34,367 nt of DNA, taken from NCBI GenBank assembly GCA_030539615.1, contig JAUNXU010000008.1:1-34367 (forward strand), written 5' to 3'. This document shows positions 1 to 9,580 of the stretch, in pieces (within the stretch, counting starts at the first letter, position 1; every line of letters begins with the position of its first letter). Origin of the DNA: Methanobacteriaceae archaeon. GTDB taxonomy: Archaea; Methanobacteriota; Methanobacteria; Methanobacteriales; Methanobacteriaceae. Made by a program: the position numbers and the translations under genes. The notes under the pieces are model-generated. The model searched no databases. It saw only the letters and a program-made list of their open reading frames with translations, and was not told the origin of the DNA.

Positions 1-170
1 GAGAAAACAGCAAATACAACACAACAACAAAAAACATAACACTAACAATAACAAACACTATAAATGAATTTTCATCTTTAAAAACATCTATCAATTATAT
101 GGATTTTTTAACAAATTATTTAGAAAATAATAATGAATTATTAGCAATGATAAACTCTAATAATGATTAA
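1..170 (+). CDS. C-terminal fragment of an adhesin-like surface protein
   Basis: An open frame enters from the left edge (first full codon at base 3) and stops at TAA 168-170, giving about 55 residues. Its beginning, ENSKYNTTTKNITLTIT, matches the end of the Ig-like repeats in the next gene (compare GNSKYESTRIEKTLTV), where a tyrosine and polar stretch lead into a final beta strand. After the repeat comes a short asparagine-rich tail. I infer the end of a second secreted repeat protein lying in tandem with the one at 722. The fragment is short, so the call rests on this one resemblance and on the frame staying open. Confidence 0.5.
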   Translation, partial: ENSKYNTTTKNITLTITNTINEFSSLKTSINYMDFLTNYLENNNELLAMINSNND

Positions 171-171
171 T

Positions 172-200
172 AAAATTTTTTAAATAAAATAAAAAATTTT
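172..200 (+). terminator. AT hairpin after the edge gene
   Basis: A perfect 10-bp inverted repeat, AAAATTTTTT and AAAAAATTTT with a 9-base loop, begins two bases after the stop codon of the edge gene. The position fits transcription termination. Pure A/T repeats are common by chance in DNA of this composition. Confidence 0.4.
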
Positions 201-721
201 AATTAGGTTAAATAGAAAAAAGGTTAATTTAAGAGACAAATATTTCTTAAATTTTTTAAGAGTTATAATAAATTAATATTTTTCTAAACCTATTTTTTTA
301 TTAATTATAAAATTAAAATAAAAGTAATAAATAATAAAAAAAAATAACTATTTTTTAATAATTTACAAATAATATACTAAAAAATAATATTAATTAGAAT
401 TAAATTCACCAAAAATTATTTTACACTATTCTCATTTTTCAATTACTATCTTTTTATTTTGCACTATTTTTAAGAATAATTTAATAAGAGATTAAAATAG
501 ATATATTAACATGCATTACTATATACACTTCAAAAAGATATAAAGATAAAAAGAGAAAAAAACAAATTACACCTATAAAAAATTAAATATCTTAAACTTA
601 ATTAAGATAACTCCAAGTTAATTTTAATAAGGAAATTCAAGTAATTAAATAAATATTTTCCCTTATTTTCTTTCAATGGAGGAATGATAAGTTCAATATC
701 AATAAAAAAAGCATTTTAATC
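201..721. other. Long AT-rich intergenic region before the cysteine peptidase gene
   Basis: About 520 bases without a credible gene. Near its left end are a 9-bp inverted repeat (AATTTAAGA at 226-234 with TCTTAAATT at 245-253) and an overlapping shorter one, so alternative hairpins are possible in any transcript. TATA-like stretches occur around 500-530, but composition makes them uninformative. A good ribosome binding site, GGAGG, sits at 678-682 just ahead of the problematic start of the next gene. Confidence 0.5.
704..710 (+). repeat. A7 homopolymer at the frame break of the signal peptide
   Basis: Seven adenines sit between the ATG at 684 (frame A) and the signal-peptide codons (frame B). 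Read as seven A, the ATG frame ends at TAA 717-719. Read as eight A, the ATG frame would continue as MISSISIKKSILILSILI into the protein, forming a normal signal peptide. This is either a slippage (phase-variable) site or a one-base error in the sequence. Confidence 0.45.
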
Positions 722-3700
722 TTGTCAATTCTTATAATATTTTTAGTAGGGTTAAATGCTGTAAATGCATCAAATGTGACTGATAATAAAAATTTAATAA
801 AAGAATCATCAAATGATTCAATAGATAAAACCCTTACAGAAAATAGTATAACTGGTATTGAAAAAGAAACTCAAAGAAAAGACAGTATAAGTTTCAGAAA
901 TACTGGAGAAATTTCTGATTCAGAAGACTATAATGACACATTCCAAAATACAATTTATGAAACTACCTCTTGCACTGTTACAGAAGAAAGTAATCTAATA
1001 TCTACAAATAGGTCTAATGATTTAAAAGGTACAATTCAAACAAATTATCCAGAATCATATGATCTTAGAAATCTTAGTTACGTTACTTCAGTTAAGAACC
1101 AAATAAACTCAGGTAGTTGTTGGGCATTTTCAACTTATGCTTCCCTTGAATCATATTTATTAATAAATGACAATATAACATATGATTTTTCAGAAAATAA
1201 TTTAAAAAATTTAATGGGTTATAACTCAACTAAAGGTACTGATTATCATACCAACTCAGAAGGTGGTACTGAATTTATGGCAGCTGCTTACTTAACTCGT
1301 TGGTCAGGACCAGTATTAGAAAGTCAAGACCCATATAATGCTACAAATGCTCATTCAGAAGAAATGAATGCGACATATTATGTTCAAGATATTGCATTTT
1401 TAGAAAGAAGAGAAAATGCTTTGGACAATGATCAAATAAAATATGTATTATTAAATTACAGTCCTGTTGCTGTAAGCTTATATTATGGTAATAATTACTT
1501 TAATTCTTCATCATATAGTTATTATTATAGTGATACTGGTAAAGCTGCAAATCATATGGTTGCAATAGTAGGTTGGGATGATAATTATAATGCTAGTTTA
1601 TTTAAAGTAGAAGCTCCAGGTAATGGTGCTTTCATTGTTAAAAATAGTTTTGGAACAGGATTTGGTGATGAAGGATATTTCTATATTTCATATTATGATA
1701 GTGCTCTTGCAGGTTATAACGATTTAGCAGAAGGTAATATTGGTGGTTTTGCAATATTAAATATTGAAGAAACAGATGTTTATAAAACAAATTATCAATA
1801 TGATATTTTAGGATATAATCTTGGATGGGGATATGATTCTGAAACAGGATGGTTTGCAAGTAAGTATAATTCATCAAGTAATAATCCATTAACAGCTGTT
1901 GCAACATATTTCTTTTCAGAAAATTCTGAATATTCACTATATGTATATGTCAATGAAGAATTAAAACTTACACAAAATGGAACCATAGAAATACCCGGAT
2001 ATAGAACTATTGAATTAACCACTCCTGTATTATTAAATGAAGGAGATGAATTTAGAGTTGTAATAAAATCAACAACACCAGGATGTAATTATCCAATACC
2101 TGTTGAAGCACAAATTGATAAATATAGCAAAGCAACATCTAATCCAAATGAAACATTTGTTAGTAAAAATGGGGTTAATTGGTTAGATGTTTATTCTGCT
2201 AAAGCCAATGCTAGTATATGTTTAAAAGCATTTACAGGTTATGTGTCCAATTTAAGTTTAACTACGACAGCTAATACAACCACATTTAATACAGGCGATT
2301 CTGTATTATTTAATATAACCGTTAGAAATTCTAATGAAATTTCAAGAGAAATAAATATTAGTTCAGTATTAGATTCAAATATTAAAATAATAAACTATAA
2401 CATATCTTCAGGATCATATAATAATATAACAAATATATGGTCAATAGGTTCAATAGATACAAATGAATCAGTTTCCCTATTAATAAATACAATAATAGGC
2501 TGTACTAATAATGTAATAACAAAATTCAATTTAAATACAAAAAGTTATAATGAAAACAATGAAACATCTTCAGAAATTAAATTAACCATAAAAAATATTC
2601 CAACAGATAATACCGTTACTTCCATAAATTTATCTTCAAATAATGCAACAATTAATGATACAATTAAAATAACCGCAATAGTAACATCAAAAAACAATAT
2701 TATTAATGAAGGTGTTGTAATATTTAAAATAAATGATAGAATAATAAGAATAGTAAATGTTATTAATAACAAAGCAACATTTGATTACACAGTAGAAGCA
2801 ATTCTTAATTCAGGAACATACAATATAACTGCAGAATATATGGGTTCAAAAACATATAAACCAAGTAATTCCATTACTCAATTTACAGTAACAAAAGTTA
2901 AAACAAACCTAACATCATTTGATATCACAACATTACCAGGACAATCAATAACATTCAAAGCAATAATTAGTAATGATATTAACAACACTACAACTGGAAA
3001 AGTTTCATTTAAATTAAATGGAAAAACAATGGCAACAGTAAAATTAGTAAATGGTAAAGCAGAATTTACTAAAAGAATGCCTGAAACAACTAGTGCAAAA
3101 GATTATGTAATAACAGTAGTATATAGTGGAAATAGTAAATATGAATCGACTAGAATAGAAAAAACTTTAACAGTAAATTGTTTAGAGCCCATAATTACAA
3201 CTAATCCAATAACTCATGAAAATCAAGGCATTATAAATTTCACGGCTACCATAAAAAGTTCAAGTGGAATCACTGCAAAATCAGGAAAATCAACATTTAA
3301 AATTAATGGAAAAAGTATTGGAACAGTAATTGTATCAGATGGAAAAGCAATATTAAGTTATAATATTTCAAAATATAGTGCTGGAACATATACTTTAACT
3401 ATAACTTTCAGTGGAAATGGTCAATTTACAGAATCAAGAATAAATTCATCAATGAATCTTGTAAAAATAAGTACTGAAGTAAATTCAAAAGATACTGAAA
3501 ATCAACTAAATGAAAATATAAGTGTTCAAAGTGAAGTTTCAACTAAAACTGGAGAATTAATCAATGGCACATTAATTTATAAAATTAATGGAAAAACTTT
3601 AAAACAAGAAGATGGAGAAACAATAAAAGTTGAGGTTATAAATGGAATTGGAACATTAGAATATCCTATTCCTGAAACATGGACTGCAAATACATATAAT

Positions 3701-4081
3701 TTAACCACTAAACTAATTGAAGATTCATATTATTTAACATCAACAACTGAAAGTCAAGTGAAATTAGATAAAATACCAACAATATCCATAATAAATAATA
3801 TAACATCAAAAGCTAAAGAAACAATTGAATTAACAGCATATGTGACTACTAATGATAGTGAAAAAGTAAACTCAAAATATGTTATATTTAAAATCAATGG
3901 ACTTACTTTAAAATATGCTAATGGTACACCAATACAAGTATATTTAGTAAATGGAGTTGCAAAACTTAATTATACTATACCTTCAAGTTGGAGTGGTACT
4001 AAAACTATCTCTGTAAATTATTCAGGAACAAGCAGACTTGAAACTAGTAAATCTGAAGGTACATTAATAATTGTAAAATAG
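722..4081 (+). CDS. Secreted C1A (papain-like) cysteine peptidase with lectin-like and Ig-like repeats
   Basis: Predicted exported cell-surface protein. After a hydrophobic segment ending in NAVNA, a papain-family domain (about residues 108-340) shows oxyanion Gln127, nucleophile Cys133 in SGSCWAFS, His278 in ANHMVAIVGW and Asn308 in VKNSFG, so the catalytic set is complete. Residues about 350-500 resemble the lectin-like domain that follows such peptidases in methanogens. Residues about 510-620 resemble a DUF11-type domain. Residues about 627-1119 form five Ig-like (Big_3-type) repeats of about 100 residues. No C-terminal membrane anchor or sorting motif is visible. The TTG start at 722 has no ribosome binding site and drops the basic n-region (NKKS) that lies in frame just upstream, so the true start is unresolved; see the A7 tract. 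The role is probably attachment to, or proteolysis at, the cell wall; substrate unknown. Confidence 0.85.
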   Translation: MSILIIFLVGLNAVNASNVTDNKNLIKESSNDSIDKTLTENSITGIEKETQRKDSISFRNTGEISDSEDYNDTFQNTIYETTSCTVTEESNLISTNRSNDLKGTIQTNYPESYDLRNLSYVTSVKNQINSGSCWAFSTYASLESYLLINDNITYDFSENNLKNLMGYNSTKGTDYHTNSEGGTEFMAAAYLTRWSGPVLESQDPYNATNAHSEEMNATYYVQDIAFLERRENALDNDQIKYVLLNYSPVAVSLYYGNNYFNSSSYSYYYSDTGKAANHMVAIVGWDDNYNASLFKVEAPGNGAFIVKNSFGTGFGDEGYFYISYYDSALAGYNDLAEGNIGGFAILNIEETDVYKTNYQYDILGYNLGWGYDSETGWFASKYNSSSNNPLTAVATYFFSENSEYSLYVYVNEELKLTQNGTIEIPGYRTIELTTPVLLNEGDEFRVVIKSTTPGCNYPIPVEAQIDKYSKATSNPNETFVSKNGVNWLDVYSAKANASICLKAFTGYVSNLSLTTTANTTTFNTGDSVLFNITVRNSNEISREINISSVLDSNIKIINYNISSGSYNNITNIWSIGSIDTNESVSLLINTIIGCTNNVITKFNLNTKSYNENNETSSEIKLTIKNIPTDNTVTSINLSSNNATINDTIKITAIVTSKNNIINEGVVIFKINDRIIRIVNVINNKATFDYTVEAILNSGTYNITAEYMGSKTYKPSNSITQFTVTKVKTNLTSFDITTLPGQSITFKAIISNDINNTTTGKVSFKLNGKTMATVKLVNGKAEFTKRMPETTSAKDYVITVVYSGNSKYESTRIEKTLTVNCLEPIITTNPITHENQGIINFTATIKSSSGITAKSGKSTFKINGKSIGTVIVSDGKAILSYNISKYSAGTYTLTITFSGNGQFTESRINSSMNLVKISTEVNSKDTENQLNENISVQSEVSTKTGELINGTLIYKINGKTLKQEDGETIKVEVINGIGTLEYPIPETWTANTYNLTTKLIEDSYYLTSTTESQVKLDKIPTISIINNITSKAKETIELTAYVTTNDSEKVNSKYVIFKINGLTLKYANGTPIQVYLVNGVAKLNYTIPSSWSGTKTISVNYSGTSRLETSKSEGTLIIVK

Positions 4082-4110
4082 TATTAAATTAAAACTAACT
4101 CCCTAAATTC

Positions 4111-4118
4111 TTTTTTTT
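4111..4118 (+). terminator. T8 tract after the peptidase gene
   Basis: Eight consecutive T on the coding strand lie about 30 bases after the stop codon, as in archaeal oligo-T termination. No hairpin is required in archaea. Confidence 0.45.
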
Positions 4119-4152
4119 AATAAATCGAAAGTGAAATAAAAATCCAAATAAG

Positions 4153-4188
4153 GTTAAATGAAAAGACTATGAAAAGTTTTTATTTAAC
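4153..4188 (+). other. Hairpin between the peptidase gene and lhr
   Basis: GTTAAAT at 4153-4159 pairs with ATTTAAC at 4182-4188. Inner A4/T4 and ACT/AGT pairs leave two single-G bulges and a 6-base loop. It could be a second terminator of the upstream gene or a structure in the lhr leader. Confidence 0.3.
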
Positions 4189-4333
4189 AATTGAAATAAA
4201 ATTTTCTAAAAAAAAAATGATTTTTGTCAGACACTTCAGTAATATTCTTTTTCATTGTTTAACTTTATAATATTATTAAAATTTAGTTATACATATATAA
4301 TAATATATTTAATAATTATTATAGGTTAAAAAA

Positions 4334-6919
4334 ATGATGGAATATTCTGATAAATATATACACAATCTTTTACATCCATGGGTAAGTAAATGGTTTAAAT
4401 CAAAATTTGAAAAATTTACTGATGCTCAAAGACAAGCAATACCATATATTAATGCTGGAGAAAATATGCTTATTTTATCCCCAACTGGATCTGGAAAAAC
4501 ATTAACAGCTTTTCTTGCAATATTAAGTGGATTAGCAGGATTAGCACAAAAAAATAAATTAGAAGATAAAGTTTATTGTATTTATATTTCACCATTGAAA
4601 GCATTAGATAATGATATTTATAAAAATTTAGAAGAACCTATACAAGATTTAGATAATATAGCTGGAAAAAAATTGAATATTAGACATGCTGTTAGGACAG
4701 GTGATACAACTTCTTATCAAAAAAATAAAATGTTAAAAAAACCACCTCATATCCTTATAACAACTCCTGAAACATTATCAATAATATTAGTAGCTCCCAA
4801 ATTTAGAAAAAAATTAAGAGATGTGAGATATGTTATTATTGATGAGATTCATTCATTAGCTGAAAATAAAAGAGGAACTCATTTAAGTTTAACTTTAGAA
4901 CGATTAGAAAAATATACTGGAAATTTTACAAGGATTGGATTAAGTGCTACAGTAAGTCCTCCTAAAAAAATAGCTGAGTTTTTAGTGGGGTTTAAATGGA
5001 ATAAACCACGACCGTGTAAAATAATCAATGTAAATTATCAAAAAAAATTAGATATGAAAGTGTTATCTCCAGTAGATAATATTATTGAAACAGATCAAGA
5101 AACTGTTACAAAAGAAACTTATAAATTATTAAATAATTTAATCCAAAATCATGAAACAACTCTTATATTTACTAATACTAGAAGTGGAGCTGAAAGTGTT
5201 TCTTATAAATTAAAACAAATTTATCCTAATAATTATAATAATACTAATGTTATGGCACATCATTCATCATTATCAAAAGAGATAAGATTAGATACTGAAA
5301 CACAATTAAAAGAAGGAAATTTAAAAGTTGTAGTAAGTTCAACTTCATTAGAATTAGGAATTGATATTGGTTATATTGATCTTGTAATATTAATAAGTTC
5401 TCCTAAATCAGTATCTAGAGCCTTGCAAAGAATAGGTAGAAGTGGACATAAATTACATGAAAAATCAAAAGGTAGACTTATAATTGTAAATCGTGATGAC
5501 TTAGTTGAATGTAGTTTAATATTAAAAAATGCTAAAGAAGGAAAAATAGATGAAATAAATATTCCTCAAAAATGTTTAGATGTGCTTGCTCAACATATTT
5601 ATGGATTGGCAATAGAAGAAAAACAGAATATTGATCATGTATATATTATATTAAAACAAAGTCAACCATATCATAATTTATCAAAAGAAGAGTATTATGA
5701 TGTATTAAATTATCTTTCAGGAAAATATATTGAACTTGAACAAAGATATGTTTATGCAAAAATATGGGTTGATTATGATATTAGACAATTTGGAAAACGT
5801 GGAAAATTAGCAAGAGTATTATATTCAACAAATATAGGTACAATACCAGAACATAGTTATGCTAAAGTAAAATGTGCAGGAGATATTATAGGAAATATTG
5901 AAGGAGATTTTCTTGAACGATTAAAAAAAGGTGATACATTTGTTCTTGGAGGAAAAACATATACATTTAAATATGCTCGTGGAATGACTGCTACTGTAAC
6001 TCCTTCAACTTCAACACCTACTATACCTTCTTGGATATCTGAACAACTTCCATTAGCATATGACATTGCAATATCTATACAACAATTTCGAGCAGTTATT
6101 GAATGGAAATTAGATATTGGTAATTCAGAAGAGGAAATAATTGAATATATTAAGAAATATTTATATTTAGATGATAAAGCAGCACATTCCATATATTATT
6201 ATTTTATTGAACAATATTTGTATTCCACAATACCTTCAAAAAAGAAATTGTTAATTGAACATTATACGGGATTTGGAGGTAGGAAATTTTTAATATTTCA
6301 TAGTTTATATGGTAGACGAGTAAATGATGCTTTATCAAGAGCAATAGCATATATTATAGCAAAAGAGTATCATCAAGATATAACAATTAGTATTGATGAT
6401 AATGGTTTTTATTTAAGTTCTGATTCAAAGATAAGTGGAGAACAAGCTTTTAATGAATTAAATTCTGAAAATATTGAAGAAATTCTTAAAAAAGCAATTG
6501 ATCAAACAGAACTTCTTGCAGGACGATTTAGAAATTGTGCAAATAGATCATTAATGATTCTTAGAAGATATAAAGGAAAACAAAAAAGTGTTGGAAAACA
6601 ACAAGTAACAAGTAAAATATTACTTAGTTTTGTTAAAGAATTAGATGATGAATTTACCATATTAAACGAAGCAAGAAGAGAAGTTATAGAAGATTATATG
6701 GATATAAAAAATGCTAAAAAAGTATTAAAATCTATTGAAGAAAAAGAAACTATAATTAAAACCACTAATACCATTATACCAACTCCATTTGCATTTAATC
6801 TAGTTTCAAGAGGATATCTTGATGTATTAAAATATGAAGATAGATCTGAGTTCATAAAACGTATGCATAAAGCAATAATAAATAAAATTAAAGATAAAAA
6901 AAGAAAAGTTAATCAATGA
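4334..6919 (+). CDS. lhr: Lhr-type ATP-dependent DNA helicase (superfamily 2)
   Basis: Large helicase-related protein, a 3'-5' DNA translocase of the archaeal Lhr-core group linked to DNA repair. All SF2 motifs are visible: FTDAQRQAI near residue 28, Walker A PTGSGKT at 50-56, the TTPETL motif, DEIH at 170-173, SAT in [18 protein letters not shown], the [11 protein letters not shown] motif and GRSGH at 368-372. The remaining 480 residues fit the winged-helix and C-terminal region of the family. At 861 residues the length is normal for archaeal Lhr. Two adjacent ATG codons (4334 and 4337) follow a weak AGGT; the first is used here. The stop lies 2 bases from the convergent nucS stop. Confidence 0.93.
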   Translation: MMEYSDKYIHNLLHPWVSKWFKSKFEKFTDAQRQAIPYINAGENMLILSPTGSGKTLTAFLAILSGLAGLAQKNKLEDKVYCIYISPLKALDNDIYKNLEEPIQDLDNIAGKKLNIRHAVRTGDTTSYQKNKMLKKPPHILITTPETLSIILVAPKFRKKLRDVRYVIIDEIHSLAENKRGTHLSLTLERLEKYTGNFTRIGLSATVSPPKKIAEFLVGFKWNKPRPCKIINVNYQKKLDMKVLSPVDNIIETDQETVTKETYKLLNNLIQNHETTLIFTNTRSGAESVSYKLKQIYPNNYNNTNVMAHHSSLSKEIRLDTETQLKEGNLKVVVSSTSLELGIDIGYIDLVILISSPKSVSRALQRIGRSGHKLHEKSKGRLIIVNRDDLVECSLILKNAKEGKIDEINIPQKCLDVLAQHIYGLAIEEKQNIDHVYIILKQSQPYHNLSKEEYYDVLNYLSGKYIELEQRYVYAKIWVDYDIRQFGKRGKLARVLYSTNIGTIPEHSYAKVKCAGDIIGNIEGDFLERLKKGDTFVLGGKTYTFKYARGMTATVTPSTSTPTIPSWISEQLPLAYDIAISIQQFRAVIEWKLDIGNSEEEIIEYIKKYLYLDDKAAHSIYYYFIEQYLYSTIPSKKKLLIEHYTGFGGRKFLIFHSLYGRRVNDALSRAIAYIIAKEYHQDITISIDDNGFYLSSDSKISGEQAFNELNSENIEEILKKAIDQTELLAGRFRNCANRSLMILRRYKGKQKSVGKQQVTSKILLSFVKELDDEFTILNEARREVIEDYMDIKNAKKVLKSIEEKETIIKTTNTIIPTPFAFNLVSRGYLDVLKYEDRSEFIKRMHKAIINKIKDKKRKVNQ

Positions 6920-6921
6920 TT

Positions 6922-7680
6922 TTAAAAGAATGCATCAAGTGTTGATGGTTTATTACTTTTTAAAAATTCTTTTGGTGGTTCCATACTTTTAAATTCCATT
7001 TGTAAAGATTCTAATTCTTCAAGTGCATCTACTGTAATAGCTGGTGCAACAATGATTCCTCTTACAAAATCTTTATTATCTAAAAAACAATCCACATATC
7101 TTTTTAATTGTTTTACTGCACTCATACCTGCTTGTCTACTTTTAAATTCCAATATCATTAAATGATCTTCTTTATCAACACCCATTAAATCAATAAATCC
7201 ATTATCAGTTTGATATTCTCTTTTTGTTGGCCTAAATCCATGTTCAATTAAATCTGGTTTTTCATAAGCTAAATCTACCATATGTTTTTCATAACCTCTA
7301 ATTTCTAAATCACAAATATCTTCACAGGAATAATAAGATACTGTGTAAAATTCTTCAAATCTAACAATTAATTCTTCATATGGTTTATTATGAACACCTA
7401 TTAATTCAATAGAATCATTTACTACTTTTAAAACATTTTTTGTATTTGGAGCTTGCCAATTTACTGGTTCAAGATTATATTCTTGATGTATCATGAAAGA
7501 TCCATCTTTTTTAAGTATTATCACTCTATCACCAGATGCTAATTTACTTCTAGCACGACCATTATATTCTACAGTGCATTTAACAACAAGTATTAATAAA
7601 GATTTCTTATTTAATCCATCTTCTAATAATTTTAATGCTTCTTTATTACTTGGATTATTAACACATTCATAATTTAAAAT
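6922..7680 (-). CDS. nucS: Endonuclease NucS/EndoMS
   Basis: Mismatch-specific endonuclease that cuts both strands at mispaired bases and works with the PCNA clamp. The C-terminal nuclease domain shows the expected residues in FIDLMG, ILEFKSRQ and VKQLKRYVD, and the protein ends in TLDAFF, a PCNA-interacting (PIP-like) motif. The first ATG in frame (7524) would delete about 50 residues, yet the frame upstream encodes family-like sequence (LNKKSLLILVVKCTVEYNGR, then RSKLASGDRV) back to a stop at 7684-7686. That extension has no ATG, GTG or TTG. An ATT at 7680 lies 6 bases after GGTG (7687-7690), so an ATT start giving 252 residues is proposed. The function is clear; only the start codon is uncertain. 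Confidence 0.88.
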   Translation of the reverse strand: MLNYECVNNPSNKEALKLLEDGLNKKSLLILVVKCTVEYNGRARSKLASGDRVIILKKDGSFMIHQEYNLEPVNWQAPNTKNVLKVVNDSIELIGVHNKPYEELIVRFEEFYTVSYYSCEDICDLEIRGYEKHMVDLAYEKPDLIEHGFRPTKREYQTDNGFIDLMGVDKEDHLMILEFKSRQAGMSAVKQLKRYVDCFLDNKDFVRGIIVAPAITVDALEELESLQMEFKSMEPPKEFLKSNKPSTLDAFF

Positions 7681-7873
7681 AATTTACACCTTCTTAATAA
7701 AAAAATAATAATAAACTCGGTTATTTACAATATATAATATATTTTAAAAAAGAAATATAAAATAATTGTCATTAGTTTTAAGCTAAATAATAATTAATAA
7801 TATAAACAATATAAAATAATAATAAACTAAGAAAATAATTCATATTTAAAAATATATGGAGTAATAATAAATT

Positions 7874-8374
7874 ATGAGTAATATTATAACAAAACATCCC
7901 ATAATTCCTATTTTAATAATTGCATTATTACTATCATACATTACACCTATAAACTATATTATATTATTATTAATTATAGGACTTATTATAGGATATATAT
8001 CTGATAGTATTTTTAAAAGTATTATAACAGGAACATTATATGTAATTTTAAGTTTTATATCTTCTTATCCAGGAGCATTATCTCTTGCACAATATATGCC
8101 AAATATTGATATACCAGTAAATTCTACTTTTTATTCAGTAGCAACAAATTTATCAATATTAATAATTATACCAGTTTTAATAGCTATTATTTTAACAACA
8201 ATAGGAGCAATTTTTGGAAAACAACTTAAAAAAATAACTAGAAAAAATAATCCAAAAAAAGATAATAAAATAAAAAAGAAAGAATATATTACTCAAAAGC
8301 ATAATTATAAGAAAAAACCAACAACAAGAATAGATAAAAAAAAGAAAAATCGAAAAAATCAAGGAGATGAATAA
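7874..8374 (+). CDS. Small membrane protein with a lysine-rich tail
   Basis: Not recognised. The first about 118 residues contain four hydrophobic segments (near residues 8-25, 27-44, 48-66 and 88-115). Most of the rest (about 48 residues) is a strongly basic tail of Lys, Asn and Arg, probably cytoplasmic. GGAG lies about 12 bases before the ATG. The next gene starts 3 bases after the stop, with its ribosome binding site inside the end of this one, so the two are almost certainly cotranscribed. A partner or anchoring role for the oxidoreductase is possible but not shown. Confidence 0.7.
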   Translation: MSNIITKHPIIPILIIALLLSYITPINYIILLLIIGLIIGYISDSIFKSIITGTLYVILSFISSYPGALSLAQYMPNIDIPVNSTFYSVATNLSILIIIPVLIAIILTTIGAIFGKQLKKITRKNNPKKDNKIKKKEYITQKHNYKKKPTTRIDKKKKNRKNQGDE

Positions 8375-8377
8375 ATA

Positions 8378-9580
8378 ATGGTAAATATTATAATAGTTGG
8401 ATCTGGAGCAGGAGGAGCTACAGTAGCCCAAACTTTATCTAAAAACCCGAAAAATAATATAACAATAATTGAAGCAGGTCCACAAGCTAATGTTCAGGAA
8501 TCATATAAATATTACAAATCTTGGGATTATGAATCAATTGAAATTTTATCTACAAAGTTAGTAGGTGGATCAACAACTGTGATTGCTGGAAATATGATAC
8601 CTACTTTAGTTACGGAATTAATGATAAATGGTATAGATATAAATCCACAATTACATAGTTTAGAAGACGAACTAGATATTGTTCCATTACCTTTAAAACA
8701 TACAAAAAAAGGTACTCAAAAATTAATAGATGCTTCTAAAAAGTTAGGATTACATATGGGACGTATGCCTAAAGCCATTAATAGTGATAAATGTATTAAT
8801 TGTGGAAAATGTGCATTAGGATGTCCAATGAATGCAAAATGGAGTTCAATAAGATTTATTAAAGAAGCTGTAGTTGAAAATGCAAAACTTATTACTGACA
8901 CTCCTGTTATTGGATTAATAGTTGAAGACAATAAAATAAGAGGTGTTAAAACAAAAAATAATACATATACTGCAGATATTGTTATTTTAGCTGCAGGTGC
9001 TCTTAACACACCATTATTATTACAAGATATTGGGATTGATGCAGGACATAATCTTTTTGTTGATCCATTTGTTACTATAGGGGGAGTTTTACGAGATATA
9101 AATCAAATTGAAGAAGTATCAATGAATGCTTTACTTGATCTTAATGGAATTGTAATTTCCCCCCATTATAGTGGTATTTTAGAAAAAAAAGTTGAAAAAT
9201 TTGGTGCTAAAAAAGAAGATATTTTAAGTTTAATGGTTAAAATTAAAGATGAAAATAAAGGCACTGTAAAAAATGGATTTATCCATAAAGGAGTATCATC
9301 TGATGATATTGCATTATTATCAAGAGGAACAGGTATTGCTGGAAGTATTTTAGTAGAAGCTGGTGTTGATCCTGAAACAATTGTATCAACACAAGCTAGA
9401 GGTGCTCATCCTGGAGGTACTGCTGCTATTGGAGATATTGTTGATTCTAATTTAATGACTGAAGTTGAAGGATTATATGTTAGTGATGCAAGTGTATTAC
9501 CTGTTGCTCCAGGAGCTCCACCACTTCTAACTATTATGGCATTAGCAAGAAGACTAGGAGAATATATTAATTCTCTATAG
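8378..9580 (+). CDS. GMC-like FAD oxidoreductase with a 4Fe-4S motif
   Basis: The N-terminus has a dinucleotide-binding motif, VGSGAGG (residues 7-13), ending in the acidic ITIIEAG strand. Residues 139-149 hold four cysteines spaced CxxCxxCxxxCP (C139, C142, C145, C149), a ferredoxin-type 4Fe-4S site. The C-terminus (GAHPGGTAAIGD, then YVSDASVLP and PLLTIMALARRLGEYI) is the GMC oxidoreductase C-terminal region with its active-site-type histidine. At 400 residues it is shorter than classic GMC enzymes. The substrate is unknown; the cluster suggests electron transfer to or from a ferredoxin-like carrier. It is cotranscribed with the preceding membrane protein, and its stop directly abuts the convergent thiI stop. 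Confidence 0.82.
   Translation: MVNIIIVGSGAGGATVAQTLSKNPKNNITIIEAGPQANVQESYKYYKSWDYESIEILSTKLVGGSTTVIAGNMIPTLVTELMINGIDINPQLHSLEDELDIVPLPLKHTKKGTQKLIDASKKLGLHMGRMPKAINSDKCINCGKCALGCPMNAKWSSIRFIKEAVVENAKLITDTPVIGLIVEDNKIRGVKTKNNTYTADIVILAAGALNTPLLLQDIGIDAGHNLFVDPFVTIGGVLRDINQIEEVSMNALLDLNGIVISPHYSGILEKKVEKFGAKKEDILSLMVKIKDENKGTVKNGFIHKGVSSDDIALLSRGTGIAGSILVEAGVDPETIVSTQARGAHPGGTAAIGDIVDSNLMTEVEGLYVSDASVLPVAPGAPPLLTIMALARRLGEYINSL

Noticed and set aside
5857-6192. Open frame antisense to lhr, and similar frames antisense to the peptidase, leuS, tfrA and hisG genes
   Set aside because: They lie opposite strongly supported genes, have no ribosome binding site and encode low-complexity or hydrophobic strings typical of AT-rich shadow frames.
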